Below are positions 21,123-30,061 of a stretch of 31,736 bases of DNA, piece by piece (within the stretch, counting starts at the first letter, position 1; every line of letters begins with the position of its first letter). The position numbers and the translations under genes are program-made. Source of the stretch: Bacteroidota bacterium (GTDB lineage: Bacteria > Bacteroidota > Bacteroidia > Bacteroidales > Bacteroidaceae); NCBI GenBank assembly GCA_023458215.1, contig JAEXAJ010000100.1, forward strand, positions 1 to 31,736, written 5' to 3'. Below the pieces are notes generated by a model. It did no database searches and was not told where the DNA came from. It saw only the letters and a list, made by a program, of their open reading frames with translations.

Positions 21123-22262
21123 ATGAAAGTACTGTTTATTGTTCAAGGAGAAGGGCGGGGGCATCTCACCCAAGCCATCACAATGGAAGACTTGTTACGC
21201 CGTAACGGTCATGAGGTAGTAGAGGTGTTGGTAGGAAAAAGTAATTCACGCCATTTACCCGGTTTCTTTAACCGCAGCATCCAGGCTCCGGTGAAACGCT
21301 TTCTGAGTCCCAACTTCCTGCCTACGCCTGCCAATAAGCGGGTCAGCTTATCACGGAGCGTAGCATATAATGTGTTGAAATTACCTGCCTACCTTCAAAG
21401 CATGCACTATATAAGCCGTCGGATTGAAGAGACCGGTGCCGAACTGGTCTTAAACTTTTATGAGTTGCTTACGGGATTGACTTACCTGCTGTTCCGGCCT
21501 TCGGCACCTCAAATCAGTATCGGACATCAATATCTCTTCTTGCATCGCGACTTTGAGTTTCCCGAAAAAAATGGGGTTAACTTGTGGTTGCTTCGCTTCT
21601 TTACGCGCCTTACCTGCATCGGTGCCAACGAAAAGCTGGCTTTGTCTTTCCGTGCAATGGATGATGACGAAGAAGCCCACATCCGGGTAGTGCCTCCATT
21701 GCTACGTAAGGAAGTTCTATCTTGCGAAAGCACGAAGGGAGATTATTTGCACGGCTATATGGTAAATGCCGGTTTTGGTGAGAATATCAAAAACTGGCAT
21801 AAAGATCATCCTGATGTACCCCTTCATTTCTTTTGGGACAAGCAGGATGAGGATGAGGTTTGCCAAATTGACGAAACTTTAAGCTTTCACCAATTAGATG
21901 ATTTAAAGTTTCTGCGCTATATGTCCGGCTGTAGAGCCTATGCTACCACAGCTGGTTTTGAATCTGTTTGTGAAGCGATGTATTTGGGCAAACCGCTACT
22001 GATGGTGCCGGCTCATATCGAGCAAGACTGCAATGCTTACGATGCTGCCCGAACCGGTGCCGGAATCGTAGCCGATGCCTTTGATTTGGAAAATCTGTTG
22101 GATTTCTCAAAAAATCATCAGCCGGATATCTCGTTCCGATATTGGGTGCATAGCTGTGATTGGCGTATTATGCGTAATATAGAGCTGGGCTTGTCTTTGG
22201 TACACTATCCTGCACCGGCATTTCCATACTCTTATTCCAATATGCCCGATATGGCGCTGTAA
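21123..22262 (+). CDS. Glycosyltransferase with a GT-B (UDP-sugar transferase-like) fold
   Basis: A 379-residue protein that begins VLFIVQGEGRGHLTQAITM, the glycine-rich N-terminal loop of MurG/MGDG synthase-like GT-B enzymes. The C-terminal half has LKFLRYMSGCRAYATTAGFE and SVCEAMYLGKPLLMVPAHIE followed by QDCNAY, typical of the donor-binding domain. A soluble or membrane-associated transferase acting on a lipid or nucleotide-sugar substrate is likely. Its close coupling to the LpxH-like phosphoesterase suggests a shared role in a glycolipid or envelope pathway (inference). The polyphosphate kinase gene follows after 50 nt and may belong to the same transcript. Confidence 0.82.
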   Translation: MKVLFIVQGEGRGHLTQAITMEDLLRRNGHEVVEVLVGKSNSRHLPGFFNRSIQAPVKRFLSPNFLPTPANKRVSLSRSVAYNVLKLPAYLQSMHYISRRIEETGAELVLNFYELLTGLTYLLFRPSAPQISIGHQYLFLHRDFEFPEKNGVNLWLLRFFTRLTCIGANEKLALSFRAMDDDEEAHIRVVPPLLRKEVLSCESTKGDYLHGYMVNAGFGENIKNWHKDHPDVPLHFFWDKQDEDEVCQIDETLSFHQLDDLKFLRYMSGCRAYATTAGFESVCEAMYLGKPLLMVPAHIEQDCNAYDAARTGAGIVADAFDLENLLDFSKNHQPDISFRYWVHSCDWRIMRNIELGLSLVHYPAPAFPYSYSNMPDMAL

Positions 22263-22312
22263 TAGGGATATTTCTCTCATCTCCCCAAAAATATAGATAG
22301 TTTTAATGAAAT

Positions 22313-24361
22313 ATGACTGACAAGAAAATTTTATCAGAAGCCTACTTAGACCGCGATTTGAGTTGGATGTACTTTAACCATCGCATTTTGCAGCAAGCCA
22401 CCAGGCCGCAGGTGCCTTTATTGGAGAGATTGGTGTTCCTGGGTATTTATTCCAATAACTTGGATGAGTTTTTCCGTGTCCGCATGGCAACACTGAGCCG
22501 TATTGCCGAGTGCAAAGACCGGCGGCTGGTTGCGGAGCGGGAGAGTGCCATCCGGCTTATCAAGCAGATTACCAAACTCAACAATAAGTATTCCAAAGAA
22601 TACGAAAATGCCATTCACGAAGTCACCCGCTTACTACGTGAGGAAAATATCTTTTTGTTGAAAGAAGACGAGTTGGATGAAGAACAACAGGCTTTTGTTT
22701 GTCAAGTCTATAGTCAGAAGCTGAGTGGATTTATAAGTCCCGTTTGGCTTCGGGCAGTAAAACAGTTGACGGATGAGACGGACGAAAACATCCACCTGGC
22801 CGTCAAGATGCAGGCTGCCGGTAAGAAGAGCTTTGAATATGCGCTGATTACTCTTCCGGTTGCCGAATGTGGGCGCTTTGTGCGCTTGCCCGACAAAGAT
22901 GGCAAAAACTATCTGATGTATTTGGATGATGTGATCCGTTACTGTTTGCCGATGATTTTCTCCGGGCTGAATTATCAATCTTTCAAGGCCTATGCATTCA
23001 AGTTTACGAAAGATGCTGAAATGGAGATAGACAATGACCCTCGCAACGGCATTCTTCAAAAAATATCCAAAGGAGTGAAAAGCCGCAAGAAAGGCGATGC
23101 TTTGCGGGTTATATACGATGCTGAAATGCCGAAGGATTTACTGAAGCGTGTTATGAATAAACTGAACCTTGATAAACTGGATACAGTGATCAATGGCGGA
23201 CGATATCACAATCACAAGGATTTAATGTCTTTTCCCGACTGTGGGCGGAAGGATTTGAAATTCCCGGTATGGGCCCCTATTGTAAAACCGGAACTGAAAA
23301 GCGGTGAAAGCCTCTTAAAGCTGATTCAGAAAGGGGATCGCTTTATACATGTGCCTTATCATAGCTTCGATTATTACATTCGTGTATTGCAGGAAGCGGC
23401 TATCAGTAAAGAGGTAAAGAGCATCAAAACCACCCTTTACCGTCTTGCCAAAGATTCTAAGGTAGTGAAAGCCCTTATTTGTGCCGCTCGTAATGGTAAG
23501 AAAGTAACGGTGGTGATTGAGCTTTTGGCTCGTTTTGACGAAGCTTCCAACATCGGTTGGTCAAAGAAGATGCAGGAAGCAGGTATCCGTGTCATCTTTG
23601 GAGTCGAGGGTTTGAAAGTCCACTCAAAGACTACGCATATCAGTATGAAAACCGGAAATGACATCGCATGTATCAGCACGGGGAACTTCCATGAAGGAAA
23701 TGCTCGTATGTACACCGATTATCTGCTGATGACTGCTGCCCGCAACGTGGTTAACGAGATACATTCTGTGTTCACTTTCATAGAGAAGCCTTATTCTCCG
23801 GTTCAGTTTAAGGAGTTGCTGGTATCTCCCAATGAGATGAAGACAAAATTCATCAAGCTCATAAACGATGAAATTAAGAATAAACAAGCCGGTAAGCCTG
23901 CTTACATCCGTGTCAAAGTAAACCACGTTACGGATATCGCTATTGTCAAGAAGCTCTACGAGGCATCGGCAAACGGTGTTCCAATCGACTTGTTAGTGCG
24001 TGGCAATTGCTCCTTAATAACAGGTATTCCCGGTGTGAGCGAAACGATACGTATTAATGGAATTATCGACCGCTATTTGGAGCATTCGCGCATCTTTATC
24101 TTTGCTGCCGGTGGAGAGAATAAAACCTTTATCGGCTCGGCAGACTGGATGCCACGCAATCTGGATAATAGGGTAGAGGTAATTGCGCCGGTTTACGACC
24201 CTCGGATAAAAGAAGATTTATGGACGGTGATAGATTACGGTCTTCGTGATAATTGTCAAGGAAGTATTGTGGATGGAACGGGCGAAAACCGTCCTTGGAC
24301 CACGGATAATGATGTGCCTTTCCGTTCGCAAGAAGAACTATATAAACATTACAAATTATGA
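22313..24361 (+). CDS. ppk1: Polyphosphate kinase 1 (PPK1)
   Basis: A 682-residue enzyme that reversibly makes inorganic polyphosphate from ATP. The order of domains fits PPK1. The N-terminal helical domain has LDRDLSWMYFNHRILQQA and YSNNLDEFFRVRMATL. The middle part runs to PVWAPIVKPEL. The two C-terminal phospholipase D-like domains include IKTTLYRLAKDSKVVKALIC and the phospho-acceptor His437 in VHSKTTHIS, followed by STGNFHEGNARMYTD and FIGSADWMPRNLDNRVEV near the end. Length is normal. The stop overlaps the ppx start by 4 nt (ATGA), so synthesis and breakdown enzymes are translationally coupled. Confidence 0.95.
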   Translation: MTDKKILSEAYLDRDLSWMYFNHRILQQATRPQVPLLERLVFLGIYSNNLDEFFRVRMATLSRIAECKDRRLVAERESAIRLIKQITKLNNKYSKEYENAIHEVTRLLREENIFLLKEDELDEEQQAFVCQVYSQKLSGFISPVWLRAVKQLTDETDENIHLAVKMQAAGKKSFEYALITLPVAECGRFVRLPDKDGKNYLMYLDDVIRYCLPMIFSGLNYQSFKAYAFKFTKDAEMEIDNDPRNGILQKISKGVKSRKKGDALRVIYDAEMPKDLLKRVMNKLNLDKLDTVINGGRYHNHKDLMSFPDCGRKDLKFPVWAPIVKPELKSGESLLKLIQKGDRFIHVPYHSFDYYIRVLQEAAISKEVKSIKTTLYRLAKDSKVVKALICAARNGKKVTVVIELLARFDEASNIGWSKKMQEAGIRVIFGVEGLKVHSKTTHISMKTGNDIACISTGNFHEGNARMYTDYLLMTAARNVVNEIHSVFTFIEKPYSPVQFKELLVSPNEMKTKFIKLINDEIKNKQAGKPAYIRVKVNHVTDIAIVKKLYEASANGVPIDLLVRGNCSLITGIPGVSETIRINGIIDRYLEHSRIFIFAAGGENKTFIGSADWMPRNLDNRVEVIAPVYDPRIKEDLWTVIDYGLRDNCQGSIVDGTGENRPWTTDNDVPFRSQEELYKHYKL

Positions 24362-25269
24362 ATGACAAATGTTATGCTGCTATAGACATTGGTACCAATG
24401 CCGTGCGGTTGCTGATTAAGAAAGTCAAGGAGGATGGGAATTTAGAGAATAAGCCTCTATCCAAAGTGTTGTTGCTGCGTGTTCCATTACGGTTAGGCTT
24501 TGATGTATTCTCTTTGGGAGTCGTTTCTGATGTGAAAGCGGTAAAGTTGCGTCGACTGATGAAGGCTTTTCGTCAATTGATGAAGATTTACGATGTGACA
24601 GACTATCGGGCGTGTGCCACTTCTGCCATGCGCGATGCTAAAAATGGAAAGTCTGTTATAAAGAAAATATTAAAAGATACAGGCATCCAGATTGAGGTTA
24701 TCGACGGGCAAGAAGAAGCGCGTACCATATACAATAATCATGTAGAGTGTATGGAAGATAGTGTAGGCAACTATATATATGTGGACGTTGGCGGTGGCAG
24801 CACGGAGATAAACTTAATGGTCAACGGAGAGCTGGTAAAATCTTATTCATACAATATTGGTACGGTTCGTATGCTGAGCAATGCCGTAAAGGAGGAAAGC
24901 TGGCAGTTGATGAAGGAAGATCTTGCAAAACTCTCTGCTGAATATCAGGATATTAATATAATAGGTAGTGGAGGTAACATTAATAAACTCTATCGTCTTG
25001 CCAGCAAGAAGGACAAGAAGAAATTGCATTTACCCGTCACTTCTTTGCAGGCATTGTATGACGAACTGAAACCTCTTACTCCGGAACAGCGTATGGAAGC
25101 ATTTAGTTTGAAAGCCGACCGTGCCGACGTTATTATACCAGCCGCTGAAATATTTCTGACAGTTGCAGGAATTGTCAAAGCAGAATATATTCATGTTCCG
25201 GTTATCGGTTTGGCAGATGGTATTATTGACGATTTGTATGCTAAAAATATAGGCTCTATATCTTGTTAA
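24358..25269 (+). CDS. ppx: Exopolyphosphatase / guanosine pentaphosphate phosphatase family (Ppx/GppA)
   Basis: A 303-residue actin-like ATPase-fold phosphatase. Motifs are AAIDIGTNAVRLLI (phosphate 1 loop, about residues 6-19), ACATSAMRDAKNG, IDGQEEARTIYNNHV and DVGGGSTEINLMV (phosphate 2 loop), with IIGSGGNINKLYRL further on. The protein has only the two actin-like domains and lacks the C-terminal HD-like domains of the longer E. coli type, as in other short Ppx proteins. Position right after ppk1 supports exopolyphosphatase activity, though pppGpp hydrolysis is also known for the family. Confidence 0.9.
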   Translation: MNDKCYAAIDIGTNAVRLLIKKVKEDGNLENKPLSKVLLLRVPLRLGFDVFSLGVVSDVKAVKLRRLMKAFRQLMKIYDVTDYRACATSAMRDAKNGKSVIKKILKDTGIQIEVIDGQEEARTIYNNHVECMEDSVGNYIYVDVGGGSTEINLMVNGELVKSYSYNIGTVRMLSNAVKEESWQLMKEDLAKLSAEYQDINIIGSGGNINKLYRLASKKDKKKLHLPVTSLQALYDELKPLTPEQRMEAFSLKADRADVIIPAAEIFLTVAGIVKAEYIHVPVIGLADGIIDDLYAKNIGSISC

Positions 25270-25308
25270 TAGGAAGTTTTTTTTGGAACTACTAATATAT
25301 AATATAAT

Positions 25309-25368
25309 AATAAGTTAGTATTGTATTTGCATTGTGCGTATATAGTGTAAACACGATATTAACTTATT
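25309..25368. other. Convergent spacer with an inverted repeat
   Basis: Between ppx and tamB (convergent), AATAAGTTA at 25309-25317 is complementary to TAACTTATT at 25360-25368. The arms are 42 nt apart and no adjacent T tract is seen, so terminator function is only possible. Confidence 0.3.
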
Positions 25369-25389
25369 TCTTTCACTAGAAAATTACTA

Positions 25390-28300
25390 TTATTCCTTTT
25401 TTCTCTCACGCTTTGATTTTGCTTCGGGAAGTGCCTCCCTATGGTTAGGAATAGTATCCTTTGAAGCTTGTGCTTTTTCCAGTTTTCTGAGTTTCCACTT
25501 ATTCCAGAAAAGTAGTTCGCTCCATTTATTGAAGTCTTTCTTGAAAATAATGCCGATGCCTTGCGTTGTCAGGTTTGTTCGGGTGTAATAGCGGTCGTTC
25601 GTTTCATTGTATGCTTTCAGTCGGATATCACCGGTACGGTTGACAAGCCATTCCGCCTCGAAATCACCTACAAAGTTTGTGTTTGCCATCGGGTTGTCAC
25701 GATAACCGAAGTTTCCGTTGATAATCAGTCGGTTGTTTAATAACTGCCCGGACAATATACCTTCAAATTCTACATCCGTCCATCCCTTTTCACCGGTACT
25801 TAGGTTGGTACCGATATTCCAATTATTATTGTCTACAATATGCGAGAGAGCATTATTCAATTGTCCCGAAAGGGTGGATGAAAGTACGCTGGTCATCATA
25901 TTAGAGCTTTGCGTAGCATCCGTGTATTCAGGAGTGTAGAATTTACCGATTCCCAGTAAGTAGAGTATCTGCATGTTCATTTGCTCGTCAGTCGAGATAT
26001 AGTTACGGACGATAGACTGAATTTCATCACGCTCGTTAGGCAGTTCAATATCCAGTTTGATGTTGGGCGAAGTCAATTGTCCGGTTAAGTCCATGATACA
26101 GTTTACTTTGACATTAGTCTGACCTATAAAGTCAGAAGTAACGGCGCTAGAGGGCATCAGGTCGTTTAGCGAAGCCGAATTGACTGTATAGCTGGCTTTT
26201 ATGTCGAGATTTGCATCAAGCGGGTTGCCATTGAAAGCGATGGTACTTCCGTCTTTAATGATAAAATCTTTACGGATCACCTCTTGCAAGCTGAATTTAT
26301 AGATACCTTGGCTAATCCGATAGTTACCGAACATTTTCACATCTCCCTTATTGTAGAATTCAGTACGAATATTTCCGGTGCCTCTTCCGCTGATATAATC
26401 GCCTGCAATAGGATCCATGATGATTTTCATGGTGGCATCGGGAGTAGCATCTACCAAAAGGTTCAAACGAATATCCGTGTCACTTTCTTTTTCTTCTTCT
26501 ACTTCTTTCTGTGCGATTTCGAAGTCGGAAAGACGAACGGAATCCTGTACGGCACGATGTGGGGTTTTGTCTACAAACCTGATAAATTGGTTACTAACGG
26601 CAGAAGTTACATTATCTTTAATATAGGTAAAGTTCGTATTGCGATTGGTAGTCATTGCTACGTCAATGTTTACACCTTCGAGAACATTTCCTGCAATGGT
26701 GGCACTTCCCGTACCGTATACTGTACCAAAGAAGGGGACGTCATGGGATTCTTTTGTATTCATGACCAGCATATTGTTGACGTTGAAATTGAACCGATAC
26801 TCCAAATTTTTGAAATGCTGATAGTGGAGATATCCGTTCACCCTGCCTTGGTGTCCTTGAGTGTCAAAAATGCGATTGTTCTTAAAGGTGAGTCCGCCCG
26901 GCTCAATATAAATGCTGTCTTTTACAGAAAATGTAGTATTTAGAACATCCACTTTCATCGAAGCGTCACCAAATACACGCCCTTCCATAGTCAAAGCCTT
27001 GAATTTGCCATAGAAATGAACATGACCGGTGGCACGGCCGTTAAACTCGGGCGTGATACTGCTCATATAGTGATGTATAAACTTCAGGTTGGTGCTGTCT
27101 GCTTCAATCTGCAAATCTAGTGCGCTGGTGGGTTTAAGCGGATATATGTAACCATGTACATGACTTTTGGCAATGTCTTTTTCACGGATATGGGCATCCA
27201 GATAGATTCCTTTTACATCGTGATGCCATTCTCCATGAATATTAGCGTCGCCAAGTAATCCGTCGTTCAGTCCCAGATTGCGGATAAACAGATTGGTGCT
27301 CATTACAGGTTTTTCCATTACCCCGCTGGCAAATGCCGGACCGGTAGCTTCTCCTTTAAAATTCACGCCAAGGTCTGCTATATCAAATACATATCCTATA
27401 TTGATGTCTTGTAAATCAAGTCTGACTGTATCTTGGGGAGATTTAGATAGAACACCATCAATACGCAAATGACGCTCTTTATGGCTGAAATAGAAGTCTT
27501 TGATATGCACTTTTCCCGAATCAAGCACCACTTGTGAGGGATGGATATTCCAAAGTGTATCATTCAAAATAATATTGGTAGGCTGAATATCGATAACCGT
27601 TTTCAATGCATTTTTTTCTTTTTTGCTCGATTGCGAGAGCCCTTTTACATCTTTAGACTCACGGATAAAGTGGGTTAAAGCCGAAAGTTTGCCACTATAG
27701 GTTACGGTACTGCTGTTTCCCCAATTCAATGTTGTTTGAATACTGTCATTTTTGGCTTGTGCCTCCAAAGCTACATTGACTGCACCGCTTGATTTTCGAT
27801 TATTGAAACGCAAGCGGGTATGGAATTGGTCGCCCGGATTTTCACAGAGTATCATTCCCGATTCTATATACTTATCTTCATAGCGTAGACGAGGGAAATA
27901 ACCTTCTACACGGAGACGCTGGGCTTTGTCGTTAAAATATCCTTTAAGCGTGGAGTGGGTATATACTTTAAGCGGAATTTGGAATACGGTAGATAACAGT
28001 TCCGTATCGTATATGTGCAGGTCAAAATTGAAGTTGTTTTGTGTTTCTATCGGCTTTTTGTCCGGTAGGATCAAAGCAGGAATATAACGTCGCATGATAT
28101 TGAGCACGCTGATGGGCAAGGTACGATAAGAATAGTCTCCTTCAATGCTTCCCTGTAAAAAATTGGAGGTAATGGTCAGTTGTTTTTGGTGTTCACCTTT
28201 GGGACAGGCAGCTATTTTAAAGTTATCAAGGAAATATTGTTTGTCCGGTGCGGTGAATTGAAGACTATCGATGTTTATTTCACCATTCATATCGTCTATT

Positions 28301-29895
28301 GATCCTCCGGTGAAATCGGCTTTGATCTTGACGGATATTTCAGTATCTTCATATTTCGGTGTCAAATGAAGGTCGTGCAGGCGGATGTGACTGATATTTG
28401 CATAGAAATTGAAGGTCGGTATTTGGCTGGAGGCATTGATAGTACCATTCAGTATCACTGAACCGTTAGGATCGTCCAGCGATACCTTTCCGGTAAAACC
28501 ACCTTGTTTGTATTCTCCGTCCAAATTGATGTTTTCATAAGTATAATCGCTGTAATCTATGGAAGATACTAATCCTTTTAATATAACAGAGGGGTAGTGA
28601 TTTTCGTAATGACTACCGTTAACATCCAAGTTGAATGTAACCTTGTCGAATTTATCGTTGTCCAACATTTTTCCAAGTTCAAAATTCTCCGTTTTCACTG
28701 CTCCGGAATAGGCAAAATACCCTTTCTCCTTGTTGGAACTTAATTTGACGTCGGTTTTTATACTACCGATGTCAGTACGTATCTGCCCGTAAGTAACGAG
28801 GTCTGTGAAGTAACCCGATACTTCTCCGCGAAACGAAATTGTTCCTAAATGTTCAAGTATCGGAGGCACTCCCTCATAGTTTTTACTCAAATTTCTGACA
28901 AAGAAGGCAATTCCTTCCGGATCGGCATATAGACTTGATAAGTTGCCAAACACGTATGCATCTTCCGGATGCGACAAATCTTGCAAAGACACATCCCCTC
29001 TGAGATGAAAATGATTGCCTGAGGAGATGGAAAGACGGGGGCAATTCAACCGATTGATGGTTCCATTTGTTTCTACTTCTATTTGCAGTCTTTCTTTGAA
29101 GGGAGTGAAAGCCGGTACAAAAGCAGATATATCTTGCAAAGTAATTTGAGAAGGTAGCATGCGGAATGAGAAACGTACGTCATGGGCAAAATTCTTAAAA
29201 GCACCCAAGCTGTCATAATCCATACGGATAGTGTCCATTGCCAGTGAAGTGTGCGGCAGGTCAATGGCAAAGTTTTCAATCCTCATTCTTTGGTTATTGC
29301 CAATGATCTTCAAGCTTAGCTTTTTCAATTCAAAACCGGAATGTTCTTCTTCTATACTCATACGCTTGATGGCGGCATTAATAGAGTCGCTTTGCAAAGC
29401 TTTCAAGGAAATATTAGCGATTATATTACGCAAACGTATATGTTGGGGATTGAATTTTCCGGGAGTTTCTTCTTCAGAAAGCACATCGTATGATACTTTT
29501 CCACGGCGAATTAGCAAAGAATTGATACGGAGGTCGAGATTACTTTTCTTTTGAATGGTATCCTTAGAAGCAAAAGCATCGAGTACAAATTGGAAATTAG
29601 GTCGGGATTCAGGCGTTTTCTTTTCCAGGTTAATGTTGAAGCCGAACAACTGTACATTGCTGATAGATATTTTGCCGTTGAATAGGGGGATAAAATCAAA
29701 TTTAGCCGAAAGGCGTGTAACTTTCAGCATTTCTTTTCCCGATTGGTCGTTTAACAGTAGATCGTCGATAATGATACGATTCAGCAGCCCTATGTTAACA
29801 CGTCCGATAGTAAGGCTACTGCCTAATACGGAAGTTAATTCTTCCGCTACAAGTACAGATATTTGCCGCTGGACATAAGGAATGTTCAGCAACAA
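25390..29895 (-). CDS. tamB: Translocation/assembly module protein TamB (DUF490 family)
   Basis: A very large envelope protein of at least 1501 residues, rich in beta-strands, with the DUF490 domain at its C-terminal end (about residues 1050-1470, with IRTEFYNKGDVKMFGNYRIS, LTSPNIKLDIELPNERDE and QMNMQILYLLGIGKFY). The rest is a repetitive AsmA-like beta-taco, expected to bridge inner and outer membranes and move phospholipid or assist outer-membrane protein assembly. No TamA-type partner is adjacent. The start is unusual. The frame remains open upstream to 29973 and encodes KLKKTVRW then VLGIVLGLYIGTILLLNIP, a clear membrane anchor, yet no ATG, GTG or earlier TTG is present. The coordinate given is the first TTG (29895), which would cut the anchor in half and is probably not the true N-terminus. 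Confidence 0.88.
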   Translation of the reverse strand: MLLNIPYVQRQISVLVAEELTSVLGSSLTIGRVNIGLLNRIIIDDLLLNDQSGKEMLKVTRLSAKFDFIPLFNGKISISNVQLFGFNINLEKKTPESRPNFQFVLDAFASKDTIQKKSNLDLRINSLLIRRGKVSYDVLSEEETPGKFNPQHIRLRNIIANISLKALQSDSINAAIKRMSIEEEHSGFELKKLSLKIIGNNQRMRIENFAIDLPHTSLAMDTIRMDYDSLGAFKNFAHDVRFSFRMLPSQITLQDISAFVPAFTPFKERLQIEVETNGTINRLNCPRLSISSGNHFHLRGDVSLQDLSHPEDAYVFGNLSSLYADPEGIAFFVRNLSKNYEGVPPILEHLGTISFRGEVSGYFTDLVTYGQIRTDIGSIKTDVKLSSNKEKGYFAYSGAVKTENFELGKMLDNDKFDKVTFNLDVNGSHYENHYPSVILKGLVSSIDYSDYTYENINLDGEYKQGGFTGKVSLDDPNGSVILNGTINASSQIPTFNFYANISHIRLHDLHLTPKYEDTEISVKIKADFTGGSIDDMNGEINIDSLQFTAPDKQYFLDNFKIAACPKGEHQKQLTITSNFLQGSIEGDYSYRTLPISVLNIMRRYIPALILPDKKPIETQNNFNFDLHIYDTELLSTVFQIPLKVYTHSTLKGYFNDKAQRLRVEGYFPRLRYEDKYIESGMILCENPGDQFHTRLRFNNRKSSGAVNVALEAQAKNDSIQTTLNWGNSSTVTYSGKLSALTHFIRESKDVKGLSQSSKKEKNALKTVIDIQPTNIILNDTLWNIHPSQVVLDSGKVHIKDFYFSHKERHLRIDGVLSKSPQDTVRLDLQDINIGYVFDIADLGVNFKGEATGPAFASGVMEKPVMSTNLFIRNLGLNDGLLGDANIHGEWHHDVKGIYLDAHIREKDIAKSHVHGYIYPLKPTSALDLQIEADSTNLKFIHHYMSSITPEFNGRATGHVHFYGKFKALTMEGRVFGDASMKVDVLNTTFSVKDSIYIEPGGLTFKNNRIFDTQGHQGRVNGYLHYQHFKNLEYRFNFNVNNMLVMNTKESHDVPFFGTVYGTGSATIAGNVLEGVNIDVAMTTNRNTNFTYIKDNVTSAVSNQFIRFVDKTPHRAVQDSVRLSDFEIAQKEVEEEKESDTDIRLNLLVDATPDATMKIIMDPIAGDYISGRGTGNIRTEFYNKGDVKMFGNYRISQGIYKFSLQEVIRKDFIIKDGSTIAFNGNPLDANLDIKASYTVNSASLNDLMPSSAVTSDFIGQTNVKVNCIMDLTGQLTSPNIKLDIELPNERDEIQSIVRNYISTDEQMNMQILYLLGIGKFYTPEYTDATQSSNMMTSVLSSTLSGQLNNALSHIVDNNNWNIGTNLSTGEKGWTDVEFEGILSGQLLNNRLIINGNFGYRDNPMANTNFVGDFEAEWLVNRTGDIRLKAYNETNDRYYTRTNLTTQGIGIIFKKDFNKWSELLFWNKWKLRKLEKAQASKDTIPNHREALPEAKSKRERKKE

Positions 29896-29987
29896 AATAG
29901 TACCGATATACAGTCCCAGAACGATACCGAGTACCCAACGTACTGTTTTTTTTAGTTTTCTGATAGGCGTTTTTTATAATTAGCCAA

Positions 29988-29995
29988 CAAAAATA
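29988..29995 (-). promoter_or_regulatory. Bacteroidota -7 element for tamB
   Basis: TATTTTTG on the minus strand, a perfect TAnnTTTG. It predicts a transcript start near 29981, just upstream of the in-frame stop at 29974-29976. Confidence 0.55.
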
Positions 29996-30029
29996 TGAAA
30001 TTATACGTTATCAATCCTACTTTTATCAC

Positions 30030-30037
30030 TACTTTTG
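30030..30037 (+). promoter_or_regulatory. Bacteroidota -7 element for tsaD
   Basis: TACTTTTG followed by CACC, 24 nt upstream of the ATG at 30062. It overlaps a possible TTG start at 30035, so the ATG is the real start. Confidence 0.65.
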
Positions 30038-30061
30038 CACCGTTTAAACGTAAAAAACACT

